Part shown: positions 1 through 6,331 of the stretch, piece by piece
Layout: every line of letters starts with the position of its first letter
Position numbering within the stretch: the first letter of the stretch is position 1
Assembly: GCA_023228445.1 (NCBI GenBank)
Contig: JALOBD010000032.1
Coordinates: forward strand, 1 to 16,700
Length of the DNA stretch: 16,700 nt
DNA from: Sphaerochaeta sp.
GTDB taxonomy: Bacteria > Spirochaetota > Spirochaetia > Sphaerochaetales > Sphaerochaetaceae
Direction of reading: 5' to 3'
Translations under genes and position numbers: made by a program
Notes under the pieces: generated by a model
Database searches by the model: none
The model's input: the letters and a program-made list of their open reading frames with translations, nothing else
What the model was told of the DNA's origin: nothing

Positions 1-994
1 TGGCCGTACGAGCAGCGTCCATGGCAACGTTGCCGCCGCCGAAGACAGCAACACGGTGGCTGTTGTAGATCGGGGTGCGGGAGTGGTCACGATCGTAGGC
101 TTTCATCAGGTTGCTGCGTGTCAGATATTCGTTGGCTGAGAAGACCCCGACGTAGTTCTCCCCCTCTATGTTGAGGAAACGGGGAAGGCCGGCGCCACTG
201 CCGATGAAGATGGCGTCAAAACCATCCTTGCCCAGCATGTCCTTTATGGTCCTCGTCTTGCCAACAAGGTAGTTGCGCCGAATCTCCACTCCCATGTCGG
301 TGAGCGTCTTCAACTCGTGTTCGACGATTGTCTTGGGAAGGCGGAACTCGGGAATCCCGTAGACCAACACACCACCGGCCTTGTGCAAGGCCTCGAACAT
401 CACCACACTGTGGCCAGCTCTACGCAGGTCTGCCGCTGCTGAGATGCCGGCAGGACCACTGCCGACGACAGCGACACGCTTGCCGGTGGCCGGACCCACC
501 TCAGGGGTGGTCTCCTTCTTGTTCTCGCGGGCCCAGTCTGCGACAAAGCGTTCGATGCGTCCGATGGAGACGGAGAGATCGACATCCTTGAGGGACTTGC
601 CCACCGTACACGGCAGCTGGCACTGGCTCTCTTGGGGACAGACGCGACCGCAGATCGAGGGCAAGAGGCTGCTCTCCTTGATGATCGCGGCGGCTTTGGC
701 AAAGTTTCCCTCGGCAGCTTCGGCGATGAAGGCGGGGATGTCGATGGCCACCGGACAGCCTGCAATGCACGGCTTGTTCTTACACTGGAGGCAACGCAGA
801 GCCTCAGCCTTGACCTGGGCCTCGGTGTATCCGAGGGCCACCTCTTCCATATTCTTCACCCGTATGGCGGGATCTTGGCTGGGCATCTCCTGCAGCGGAA
901 TCTGGATTCGTTCCCGAGGCTTCAGATCCCGCCCCTCATACTCCTTGAGAATATCTTGTGCCTGTGCATCGAGCTCTTCAATTGTTGTGTGCAT
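1..994 (-). CDS. nfnB: NfnB / GltA-like NAD(P)H-dependent oxidoreductase subunit (partial, C-terminus off the left edge)
   Basis: Large subunit of NADH-dependent reduced ferredoxin:NADP+ oxidoreductase, a cytoplasmic flavoprotein that interconverts NADH, ferredoxin and NADPH. The same family is often labelled glutamate synthase small chain (GltA). About 331 residues are visible; family members are usually about 460-470, so roughly 130 are missing. Seen: an N-terminal iron-sulfur domain with CLQCKNKPC (residues 68-76) and GCPVAIDIP, a second cysteine set ICGRVCP with QCQLPC (114-129), an FAD-binding VVGSGPAG (176-183), and a second nucleotide-binding VFGGGNVAMDAART (317-330) right at the edge. 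The ATG at 994 follows an AAGGGGAGG ribosome site lying inside the end of nfnA, and only 4 bases separate the two genes, so they are translationally coupled. The partner gene makes NfnB more likely than a true glutamate synthase subunit, since no large GltB chain is seen here. Confidence 0.88.
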   Translation of the reverse strand, partial: MHTTIEELDAQAQDILKEYEGRDLKPRERIQIPLQEMPSQDPAIRVKNMEEVALGYTEAQVKAEALRCLQCKNKPCIAGCPVAIDIPAFIAEAAEGNFAKAAAIIKESSLLPSICGRVCPQESQCQLPCTVGKSLKDVDLSVSIGRIERFVADWARENKKETTPEVGPATGKRVAVVGSGPAGISAAADLRRAGHSVVMFEALHKAGGVLVYGIPEFRLPKTIVEHELKTLTDMGVEIRRNYLVGKTRTIKDMLGKDGFDAIFIGSGAGLPRFLNIEGENYVGVFSANEYLTRSNLMKAYDRDHSRTPIYNSHRVAVFGGGNVAMDAARTA

Positions 995-998
995 GACC

Positions 999-1847
999 TT
1001 ATGCCTCCCCTTCCTTGATCTCCAGACCGATGTGACAGCGATGGTGTGCCTCCTCCTCGACATCGCGATAGGTGGAGAGGCGCAAGAGGAGGTTGTCCCA
1101 ATCGACAAGGTGGCCGTCGAACTCCGGGCCATTGACGCACGCAAACTTCGTCTTGCCATCGACAATGACGCGACACCCTCCACACATCCCCGTCCCGTCG
1201 ATCATGATCGAGTTGAGCGAGACGATGGTGTGGACATCGAATTCTGCGGTGGTAAGGGAGACATACTTCATCATCACCGGCGGGCCGATGGCTACAACAC
1301 AGTCGATCTTCTCACGCTGACAGAGCTCCTTCAGCGGTTCGGTGACCAGCGCCTTGCGCCCATAGGAGCCATCGTCGGTGACGACGATCAGGCGGTCCGC
1401 CTGGGCGCGCATCTCATCCTCGAGGATCAGAAGTTCCTTGGTACGTGCCCCGATGATGACCGTCACATCATTGCCAGCTCTCTTCATTCCTTCAACAATA
1501 GGATACAGCGGAGCCACACCGATACCGCCTCCGATGCACACCACCTTGCCGTAGTGTTTGATCTCGGTGGGCATCCCCAACGGCCCGAGGAGGTTGGCGA
1601 TGGTATCACCCACCTCAAGCAATGCCAGGCGGTGGGTGGACTCCCCGACTGCCTGGAAAATCAACGTGATGGAACCCCGTTCGACCGATGCGTCGGCTAT
1701 GGTCAGCGGAATCCGTTCATCGTACTCGCCCCCCATCTGCAGGATGATGAATTGTCCCGGCTTTCTAGCTTCAGCTATCTCAGGGGCTCTAATCTCCATA
1801 CGAAAGACCTCGGCGGAGAGCCGCTCTTTTGAAAGGATGGTATTCAT
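999..1847 (-). CDS. nfnA: NfnA: FAD/NAD-binding, [2Fe-2S] ferredoxin:NADP oxidoreductase subunit
   Basis: Small subunit of the NfnAB complex (282 aa, normal length); databases often name the family 'sulfide/dihydroorotate dehydrogenase-like FAD/NAD-binding protein'. In the known complex this subunit binds FAD, the NAD(H) site and one [2Fe-2S] cluster, while NfnB carries the bifurcating FAD. Seen: a ferredoxin-reductase fold with the FAD motif R-I-P-L-T-I (45-50), the nucleotide-binding GGGIGVAPL (106-114), and a C-terminal cluster motif with Asp217, Cys222, Cys225 and Cys237, matching the Asp-plus-three-Cys arrangement of NfnA. An upstream in-frame extension of 42 codons exists, but the ATG at 1847 is chosen because GAGGAGA lies just ahead of it and the fold starts there. 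It is first in the operon, with a promoter at 1912-1940. SudB is the main alternative name. Confidence 0.9.
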   Translation of the reverse strand: MNTILSKERLSAEVFRMEIRAPEIAEARKPGQFIILQMGGEYDERIPLTIADASVERGSITLIFQAVGESTHRLALLEVGDTIANLLGPLGMPTEIKHYGKVVCIGGGIGVAPLYPIVEGMKRAGNDVTVIIGARTKELLILEDEMRAQADRLIVVTDDGSYGRKALVTEPLKELCQREKIDCVVAIGPPVMMKYVSLTTAEFDVHTIVSLNSIMIDGTGMCGGCRVIVDGKTKFACVNGPEFDGHLVDWDNLLLRLSTYRDVEEEAHHRCHIGLEIKEGEA

Positions 1848-1873
1848 GTATTCTCCTCGCCTTCCTGGATTAT

Positions 1874-1894
1874 GGCTATCCGGAAAGGACAGCC
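1874..1894 (-). other. Leader hairpin upstream of nfnA
   Basis: The arms GGCTATCC (1874-1881) and GGACAGCC (1887-1894), as read on plus, pair except for one A/C mismatch around a 5-base loop. The hairpin lies inside the predicted nfnA leader, about 27 bases before the start codon. It has no T-run after it, so it is not a normal terminator; it could affect mRNA stability or be incidental. Confidence 0.3.
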
Positions 1895-1911
1895 TTGAAA
1901 GACGATGTCTT

Positions 1912-1940
1912 AGTATTGGTTGATGATGCCACTCTGTCAA
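1912..1940 (-). promoter_or_regulatory. Sigma-70-type promoter for nfnAB
   Basis: On the minus strand a consensus -35 TTGACA (1940-1935) is followed by a 17-base spacer and a -10 AATACT (1917-1912; 4 of 6 match TATAAT). Transcription would start near 1905, leaving a leader of roughly 58 bases before nfnA. The -35 and spacing are strong; the -10 is moderate. Confidence 0.6.
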
Positions 1941-1993
1941 GGCCATCTTGTACAACTGGGCCAACACTGGCAAACTGGGGTGGGAGGATCATG

Positions 1994-2338
1994 ATGATCA
2001 TACGCAGCGATGAGATGAAACGCACCGTGCGGGCCAACATGCGCGGAGGAAGCGGCGAGGTTATCCTCACCAACCTGATGGGCGAAGGAACGATGGCCCA
2101 TACCCGGCTCTTCTCCACCCTGACCCTTGAAACAGGGTGCTCCATCGGCGAGCACGACCACGTCAATGAGACCGAGTACTACTGGATCCTCACCGGAGAG
2201 GGCATCGTCACCGAAGCCGATGGTGAGCATGTTGTACGAGCGGGGGACCTGGTGGTCACCGGCGGGGGTGCAAGCCACGCCATCCGCAACGAACACGAGG
2301 AGACGCTCACCTTCCTTGCATTGATCATCCTCGACTGA
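1994..2338 (+). CDS. Small single-domain cupin protein
   Basis: A 114-residue cupin_2-type beta-barrel, probably cytoplasmic, with no signal peptide. Cupin motif 1 is complete: G48, then H54-x-H56, then E61 and G68, fitting G(X)5HXH(X)4E(X)6G. Motif 2 is present as G84...GGGASHAIRN, with the metal-binding H95 and the usual Pro replaced by Gly. Such proteins bind a divalent metal and often a small anion or sugar; the substrate cannot be read from the sequence. Two ATGs are adjacent at 1991 and 1994. The second is preferred because GGAGG at 1983-1987 is then 6 bases away rather than 3. This is the only plus-strand gene in the window, divergent from nfnA and convergent with hsp20. I found no convincing plus-strand promoter in the 146-base gap. 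Confidence 0.85.
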   Translation: MIIRSDEMKRTVRANMRGGSGEVILTNLMGEGTMAHTRLFSTLTLETGCSIGEHDHVNETEYYWILTGEGIVTEADGEHVVRAGDLVVTGGGASHAIRNEHEETLTFLALIILD

Positions 2339-2350
2339 AGAGGTAAAACG

Positions 2351-2372
2351 GGCCTGCACGTGTGTGCAGGCC
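2351..2372. terminator. Hairpin between the convergent cupin and hsp20 genes
   Basis: A perfect 9-bp stem, GGCCTGCAC with GTGCAGGCC, closes a 4-base loop (2360-2363) in the 62-base gap between two convergent stop codons. On the minus strand the stem is followed by CG and then TTTT, so it fits best as the hsp20 terminator with a weak T-tract. On the plus strand no T-run follows, but the stem could still shield the cupin mRNA end. Confidence 0.6.
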
Positions 2373-2400
2373 GTGTGCAAGTAGTGGGTACGGGACGCCC

Positions 2401-2823
2401 TTATTTGATCTTCACCTCGATGGTCTTGGGCAGGAGTTCCTTCTTCTTGGGAAGGGTCAGCGTCAGCACGCCATCGGTGAACTCACCCTCGATCTTGCCC
2501 TCATCGACATCCTCGGGGAGGCTGAAGGAGCGCTCGAACTTCCGAAAGAGCCGCTCACGCACCAGCGTCTTGCGGTCATCGGCGTCCTTGAGGGTCTCCT
2601 TCTCGCTTGCGATGCGCAGTACGTGCTTGTCCACATTCACCGACACCTCATCCTGCTTGTAGCCAGCAAGCTCCGCCTCGATGACGTAGGCCTTCTCCTT
2701 CTCGTAGATGTCCACGGCGGGGACCTTCGCTGCGGTGGAGCCCCAATCGGCGAAGAGGTCGTTGAAGAGAGACTCAAAGCGCGACGTCGGATTGTTTCGG
2801 TTGTAAGTAACATAATATTTCAT
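2401..2823 (-). CDS. Small heat shock protein, Hsp20/alpha-crystallin family
   Basis: A 140-residue ATP-independent holdase chaperone that binds unfolding proteins in large cytoplasmic oligomers. The alpha-crystallin domain spans about residues 34-127. It starts at VPAVDIYEKEKAYVIEAELAG and ends with the diagnostic GVLTLTLPKK (118-127). A short tail follows, with I-x-V-x-I in place of the classic I-x-I anchor, and the N-terminal arm is Phe-rich (FESLFNDLF). The ATG at 2823 is preceded by GGAGG with 8 bases of spacing; 7 further in-frame codons upstream are not needed. It is a single gene closed by the hairpin at 2351-2372. A sigma-54-type promoter lies 47-63 bases upstream of the start, which is an unusual control for this family. 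Confidence 0.93.
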   Translation of the reverse strand: MKYYVTYNRNNPTSRFESLFNDLFADWGSTAAKVPAVDIYEKEKAYVIEAELAGYKQDEVSVNVDKHVLRIASEKETLKDADDRKTLVRERLFRKFERSFSLPEDVDEGKIEGEFTDGVLTLTLPKKKELLPKTIEVKIK

Positions 2824-2869
2824 TGGTGACACCTCCATGTGCATTGTGTTTGTGTTTCAACTATAGTAA

Positions 2870-2886
2870 TGCAAGAGGTGTGCCAA
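2870..2886 (-). promoter_or_regulatory. Sigma-54 (RpoN) -24/-12 promoter for hsp20
   Basis: The minus strand reads TTGGCACACCTCTTGCA from 2886 to 2870. It matches the sigma-54 consensus TGGCAC-N5-TTGCA at every defined base, and the invariant GG (2884-2883) and GC (2872-2871) are exactly 10 bases apart. Transcription would start near 2859, giving a leader of about 36 bases that carries the GGAGG ribosome site. Sigma-54 promoters need an enhancer-binding activator; candidate sites lie upstream. Confidence 0.75.
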
Positions 2887-2923
2887 CTTTCTATCTGCGG
2901 TATGAATACAAGCGTATCTCTTT

Positions 2924-2945
2924 ACTATACAATATTCTATATAGT
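2924..2945. repeat. AT-rich imperfect palindrome upstream of hsp20
   Basis: The arms ACTATA (2924-2929) and TATAGT (2940-2945) are perfect 6-bp inverted repeats around an AT-rich 10-base centre, about 75 bases upstream of the predicted hsp20 start of transcription. This is a plausible binding site for a bending protein or regulator, or just AT-rich DNA. Confidence 0.3.
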
Positions 2946-2959
2946 CCTAAAACTCACTT

Positions 2960-2992
2960 TACCACGATCCAAGACAACGCATCACCGTGGTA
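2960..2992. repeat. Inverted repeat, 7-bp arms, upstream of hsp20
   Basis: TACCACG (2960-2966) is mirrored by CGTGGTA (2986-2992) with a 19-base spacer, centred about 117 bases upstream of the predicted sigma-54 start. The distance suits an activator site, but a 7-bp inverted repeat with a spacer this long can occur by chance. Confidence 0.3.
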
Positions 2993-3018
2993 TCCATGTC
3001 CCTTTGGCACAGATGACG

Positions 3019-3042
3019 GATACAATGGCATCTTGTTGTATC
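3019..3042. promoter_or_regulatory. Candidate enhancer-type inverted repeat (GATACAA-N10-TTGTATC)
   Basis: Perfect 7-bp arms, GATACAA (3019-3025) and TTGTATC (3036-3042), have a 10-base spacer. The arms are centred 17 bases apart, and the site lies about 170 bases upstream of the predicted hsp20 sigma-54 start. Size and distance resemble the upstream sites bound by dimers of sigma-54 activators. No activator gene is in the window, so the assignment is inference. Confidence 0.35.
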
Positions 3043-3054
3043 AATTTGACACAC

Positions 3055-3073
3055 TAGGGCCATAAGAGCCCTA
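3055..3073 (-). other. Short hairpin after the purH-like gene
   Basis: TAGGGC (3055-3060) pairs with GCCCTA (3068-3073) around a 7-base loop, 33 bases beyond the stop codon of the transformylase gene. It is the only stem near the end of this long minus-strand run. The T-run lies on the wrong side (before the stem on the minus strand), so it is at best a weak or factor-assisted terminator. Confidence 0.25.
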
Positions 3074-3105
3074 AAAGGGGTATAAAGTGACTCAAGCGAA
3101 GGCGA

Positions 3106-4263
3106 TCAGTGCAAAAAGAGGCGAATCTTATTGCAGATCATCACCATGTCGTACTCATCGCAGGCCGCGATGACCTCCTCATCGCGCACCGATCCTCCTG
3201 CCTGGACTATATAGCGCACCCCGCTCTTGTGGGCGCGGTCGATGTTGTCCCGGAAGGGGAAGAAGGCGTCGCTAGCCAAGCTCACCCCATCGACACCCTT
3301 GAGGATGTGGCGAACCTCCTCGTCGGTCAGGGGAGCAGTCGGCGTGGTGAACACATCGCTTTGGTCGTGCAGCTCAGCACGGAGGTATAGGTCGATGGCG
3401 TTATCCTTGGCGTTGCGGCTCAAATCCTCCTTGAAGGGGAGCGTGAGGATACGCTCACTCTGCCTCAGGTGGAAGAGGTCGGCCTTCTCACCGGCAAGGC
3501 GGGTACAATGAATCCTTGACTGTTGGCCGGCGCCCACCCCGATGGCCTGCCCCCGCTTGGCATAGCAGACGGAGTTTGACTGGGTGTACTTGAGGGTATT
3601 GAGGGCGACGAGCAAGTCGAGCTTTGCGCTGTCGCCCAACTCTCGATTGCGTGTCACGATGGGGGTGAGGACCCTCTCATCGAGGACGATGCCATTGCGC
3701 TCTTGGGTGAGGGTCATCCCGAAGAGGGAGCGCTGTTCAAGAGAGGGAGGGACAAAGGAGGGGTCGATCTGGAGGATCAGATAGCTGCCTTTGCGCTTCT
3801 TCTTCAACACGGCAAGGGCTGATGGATCGTATGCGGGTGCGATGATGCCATCGGAGACCTCAGCGGCAATGAGGCGGGCGGTAGACTCGTCACACCGATC
3901 GCTGAGGGCAATAAAATCGCCAAACGAAGAGAGGCGGTCGGCTCCCCGTGCCCGCACAAAGGCGGTGGCCTGCTCGCTGAGCGGGTAGTCATCATCGATG
4001 AAGAACATAGCCCGTTCAGCGCTGTTGAGGTCGACGGCCACCGCACTTCCTGCCGGACTGGCGTGTTTGAAGGAGGCGGCGCTTGCCAAGGTTGTAGCCG
4101 CCTTCAGCTCGCTGACCAACTGCCAGCCCAAGAGGGCGTCGAGGATGTTGATGTACCCGGCTCTTCCATTGAGAACAGTAAGCGGCAACGCACCTGCTTC
4201 AATCGAGAGTGTTGCCCGCTTTTGGTTTGGGTTGATGCCGTACTTCAGTGCAATGTGGTCCAT
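3106..4263 (-). CDS. purH: Stand-alone AICAR formyltransferase (PurH transformylase domain only)
   Basis: Transfers a formyl group from 10-formyl-tetrahydrofolate to AICAR, giving FAICAR, the penultimate step of IMP synthesis. At 385 aa it lacks the roughly 200-residue N-terminal MGS-fold IMP cyclohydrolase domain of ordinary fused PurH (about 510-530 aa). The frame begins directly at LKYGINPNQ, the usual start of the transformylase half, so this is a real single-domain form and not a truncation. Seen: NPNQ (11-14), GRAGYINILDAL (33-44), the catalytic Lys-His pair in SFKHASPAG (K66-H67), and the C-terminal SDAFFPFRDNID and YIVQAGGSVRDEEVI segments. The ATG at 4263 follows a GGAGGGAGTGAAGA ribosome site and overlaps the end of the cyclohydrolase gene by 19 bases, so the two are coupled and supply the last two steps together. 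Confidence 0.9.
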   Translation of the reverse strand: MDHIALKYGINPNQKRATLSIEAGALPLTVLNGRAGYINILDALLGWQLVSELKAATTLASAASFKHASPAGSAVAVDLNSAERAMFFIDDDYPLSEQATAFVRARGADRLSSFGDFIALSDRCDESTARLIAAEVSDGIIAPAYDPSALAVLKKKRKGSYLILQIDPSFVPPSLEQRSLFGMTLTQERNGIVLDERVLTPIVTRNRELGDSAKLDLLVALNTLKYTQSNSVCYAKRGQAIGVGAGQQSRIHCTRLAGEKADLFHLRQSERILTLPFKEDLSRNAKDNAIDLYLRAELHDQSDVFTTPTAPLTDEEVRHILKGVDGVSLASDAFFPFRDNIDRAHKSGVRYIVQAGGSVRDEEVIAACDEYDMVMICNKIRLFLH

Positions 4264-4925
4264 TCTTCACTCCCTCCGGTATAGTCGTTGATGATGGCCA
4301 CCTGCTGCATCTCATCAAACGTCCATACCGCCACCGCCAAACGGTAGCGTTCATCCAGCAGCTGCCATACCCATGCCGCCAAATCTTGGGCGGGGCGGTC
4401 GACCTCAACAGGGCGCGGGTCGCCGATAAAGGTGGGAAGCACTTCGCTGTCTCCCTCGTAGGTATGGATCAGGTGGGCAGTATCCCATCGATGGTTCCAA
4501 AAGACTCGCTCACACACCCCTCCTCGCTTGCGGAGGATGGAGAGGGTGTACCCCTCCTCCACTGCCACGGCGCTGATGCGCGCTGTATAGTGGGGACCAT
4601 CGGGCTCGTACCAGGAATCCTGTAACGACTCTTGAAGGCTCAAGCTTCGCTCCAGCGCAGCTGCGATGGTATCACCGTGATCACCATTGGCGATGATGAG
4701 TTGTCCACCCCGCCGCTGCATCGCGGTGTAGATCAAAAGGCTGGGGTCGATGGCCAGTGACGGATCGGCTACCTTGGTCACCACGGTACCATCCTCAATG
4801 GCCATGAGCCGATTTCGGCTTGACGGGCTGCGTGCGCTCAGAAAGTACGCGCCGAAGCGCACACCATCACTGCTTGTTCCACAGATGATCCCCCGTCCAG
4901 GGTATGGAGGAAGCGCACCCATCAT
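4245..4925 (-). CDS. purO: IMP cyclohydrolase, PurO-like (IMP_cyclohyd family)
   Basis: Closes FAICAR to IMP, the last step of purine synthesis, using the PurO fold best known from archaea instead of the MGS-like fold of fused PurH. Length is 226 aa, in the range of the family. Seen: an N-terminal GRGIICG with a following FGAYFLSARSPSSRNR block (residues 10-39), the counterpart of the archaeal AYRVSSRSFPNR segment. Then come PSLLIYTAMQ, the IIANGDHGDTI block matching the archaeal VVSNGSHTDTI, and PHYTARISAVA near the middle. The start at 4925 forms an ATGA overlap with the preceding gene's stop, and the 3' end overlaps purH by 19 bases. That gene context (cyclohydrolase directly before a transformylase lacking its own cyclohydrolase) strongly supports the function. 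The reaction is inferred, as family members outside archaea are less studied. Confidence 0.85.
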   Translation of the reverse strand: MMGALPPYPGRGIICGTSSDGVRFGAYFLSARSPSSRNRLMAIEDGTVVTKVADPSLAIDPSLLIYTAMQRRGGQLIIANGDHGDTIAAALERSLSLQESLQDSWYEPDGPHYTARISAVAVEEGYTLSILRKRGGVCERVFWNHRWDTAHLIHTYEGDSEVLPTFIGDPRPVEVDRPAQDLAAWVWQLLDERYRLAVAVWTFDEMQQVAIINDYTGGSEEWTTLH

Positions 4926-5332
4926 GGCACATCCATCAGCGTTTCTACCAGCTCTACCCCGTGTGCTACACACGCCTCACAGCTGTAGAGGACAACACCG
5001 GTCTCGTCTCCGAGGATCTCCTTGCAGACCAGGCTCTTGCAAGTGGCTTCAAAACTTTCGACGGCTCGGCTTGCCAACGCGTAGGTCTCCGCTTTGATCC
5101 TTGCATCCGGCACCCCGTTGCTATTGAGCAGGCCGATGATGGCAATGGCTCCACTGAGCGCCCCGCAGGTCGCTTGGTGTCCACCCATGCCACCGCCGAA
5201 GCCCTCCATGATCTTGAAGAGCGTCTCTTCATCGATGGCAAGACACGGGCTGAAGGCACAGGCGACCGCCTGGGCACAGTTGTACCCCTGCTCTCGAAGC
5301 CTTCGGGCTCGTTCTTTATACGATGGGTTCAC
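4922..5332 (-). CDS. C_GCAxxG_C_C family cysteine-rich protein
   Basis: A 136-residue protein of the C_GCAxxG_C_C family (putative redox-active or metal-binding; function unknown). Seen: GYNCAQAV with Cys19, the glycine-rich FGGGMGGHQATCGALSGAI centred on Cys56, then CKSLVCKEILG (Cys98, Cys103) and SCEACVAHGVELVE (Cys118, Cys121). There are eight cysteines in all (also 25 and 30), spaced as in the family. The start codon is GTG at 5332, chosen because AGGAGG lies 5 bases ahead and the family's usual N-terminal helix begins there. Its stop overlaps the purO start as ATGA, so translation of purO depends on it. No signal peptide or membrane segment, so it is cytoplasmic. A link to purine synthesis is suggested only by this coupling. 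Confidence 0.85.
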   Translation of the reverse strand: MNPSYKERARRLREQGYNCAQAVACAFSPCLAIDEETLFKIMEGFGGGMGGHQATCGALSGAIAIIGLLNSNGVPDARIKAETYALASRAVESFEATCKSLVCKEILGDETGVVLYSCEACVAHGVELVETLMDVP

Positions 5333-5368
5333 AGCAGCCTCCTGAGTGTGGAGTGTAGCAAAAAATGC

Positions 5369-6331
5369 TCATGGGGGGAAATGCCCATAGAGGTGGGTGT
5401 TACAGCGTTGACAGGTGCCATCGACCAGCAGCGGGGTGGTGTGGGGAGCGTGCATGCCACCGCGGGTGATGAGGGGGCTCCTACATCCAGGGCAGATGGT
5501 GGTGCTGTCCAAGGTCGAATTGCCGGGGTACACGTGCTGAATACCGGTGTGCCGCGCCATTTCAATCACGTGGCTCAGATAGCGTTCACTGGTCTGCCTG
5601 TCGCTGCTCTGGTAGTGGGGAAAGTAGCGCGAGAGGTGCCAGACCTGGACTTGGCGCTCGAAGAGTTGCGCCGCCAGGAGCTCCATCACAACCGGGGTGT
5701 GGTGTTGTTCGGTCACCATCGTGGTGACCTCCAGGTGACGTCCGCTCTCGACGATGGCTGCGATGGAGGCGAGGACGGGACGTGCACTGCCCTGGCACAC
5801 CTGCTTGTAGAAGGCCTCGTCACCTTTGAGGTCGATGTTGAAGGCGTCGATGAGGGGGATGAGGCGCTTTAGCGCCGCTTCGCTGAAGCTGCCGTTGGTC
5901 ACCATGATGGTCAATAGTCCCGCCTCCTTGGCCAGAAGGGCGACCTCGACCACGTAATCCTGCCAGACCAGCGGCTCGCTGTAGGTGAAGCTGATCGAGG
6001 GGGTGTTGCGCTCCAACGCCAGGGCCACCAGTGCGCTCGGCTCCATGATCGTCCCCTCGCGCTGACTGAAGAACTCCTGTTGGCTGATGGTATAGTTCTG
6101 GCAGAACGAACAGCGGAAGTTGCACCCAAAGAGTGCAAAGGAGAGGGTGCGGTGACCAGGGTGGAAGTGATAGAGCGGCTTCTTCTCGGCACGGTCCACA
6201 CCGAGGGCCACTACGCTGCCCCAGTTGAGGGTGACCACCCTCCCCGCTTGGTGCTGGCGCACTCCACAGATCCCCGTCTGTCCCTCTGAAAGTGAGCAGA
6301 GGCGCCAGCAGAAATCACAGCTGATCTTCAT
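5369..6331 (-). CDS. amrS: AmmeMemoRadiSam system radical SAM enzyme
   Basis: Radical S-adenosylmethionine enzyme of the AmmeMemoRadiSam triad (320 aa, cytoplasmic); the reaction and substrate are unknown. Seen: an N-terminal cysteine cluster CDFCWRLC...GICGVR (Cys5, 8, 12, 22), then the [4Fe-4S] motif CxxxCxxC as CNFRCSFCQNY (Cys70, 74, 77). A TYSEPLVW segment and a FNIDLKGDEAFYKQVC segment typical of PflA-like activases follow. At the C-terminus a CPGC...CQRC pair looks like a zinc ribbon. The ATG at 6331 overlaps the end of amrA by 17 bases and has GAGGTG ahead; an upstream 19-codon extension is rejected because the cysteine motif begins right after this Met. A 36-base gap separates it from the C_GCAxxG gene. 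Confidence 0.92.
   Translation of the reverse strand: MKISCDFCWRLCSLSEGQTGICGVRQHQAGRVVTLNWGSVVALGVDRAEKKPLYHFHPGHRTLSFALFGCNFRCSFCQNYTISQQEFFSQREGTIMEPSALVALALERNTPSISFTYSEPLVWQDYVVEVALLAKEAGLLTIMVTNGSFSEAALKRLIPLIDAFNIDLKGDEAFYKQVCQGSARPVLASIAAIVESGRHLEVTTMVTEQHHTPVVMELLAAQLFERQVQVWHLSRYFPHYQSSDRQTSERYLSHVIEMARHTGIQHVYPGNSTLDSTTICPGCRSPLITRGGMHAPHTTPLLVDGTCQRCNTHLYGHFPP

Noticed and set aside
381..1832. Open frame of about 480 codons on the plus strand
   Set aside because: It lies antisense to nfnB and nfnA, whose minus-strand proteins have complete iron-sulfur and flavin motifs. The plus frame has no recognisable domain and is a by-product of GC-rich codon use.
2824..2858. Possible RNA thermometer in the hsp20 leader
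   Set aside because: The leader is about 36 bases. The only self-complementary part near the ribosome site, GGTG-T-CACC, has a one-base loop that cannot form as drawn. No fourU or ROSE pattern is visible.
5353..5371. T6 run with an AGCA/TGCT stem after amrS, considered as a terminator
   Set aside because: The T-run is inside the loop rather than after the stem and the stem is only 4 bp, so it would not end transcription between amrS and the next gene.
4904..5872. Open frame of about 320 codons on the plus strand
   Set aside because: It spans the opposite strand of two unrelated genes, the C_GCAxxG protein and amrS, and has no motif of its own.
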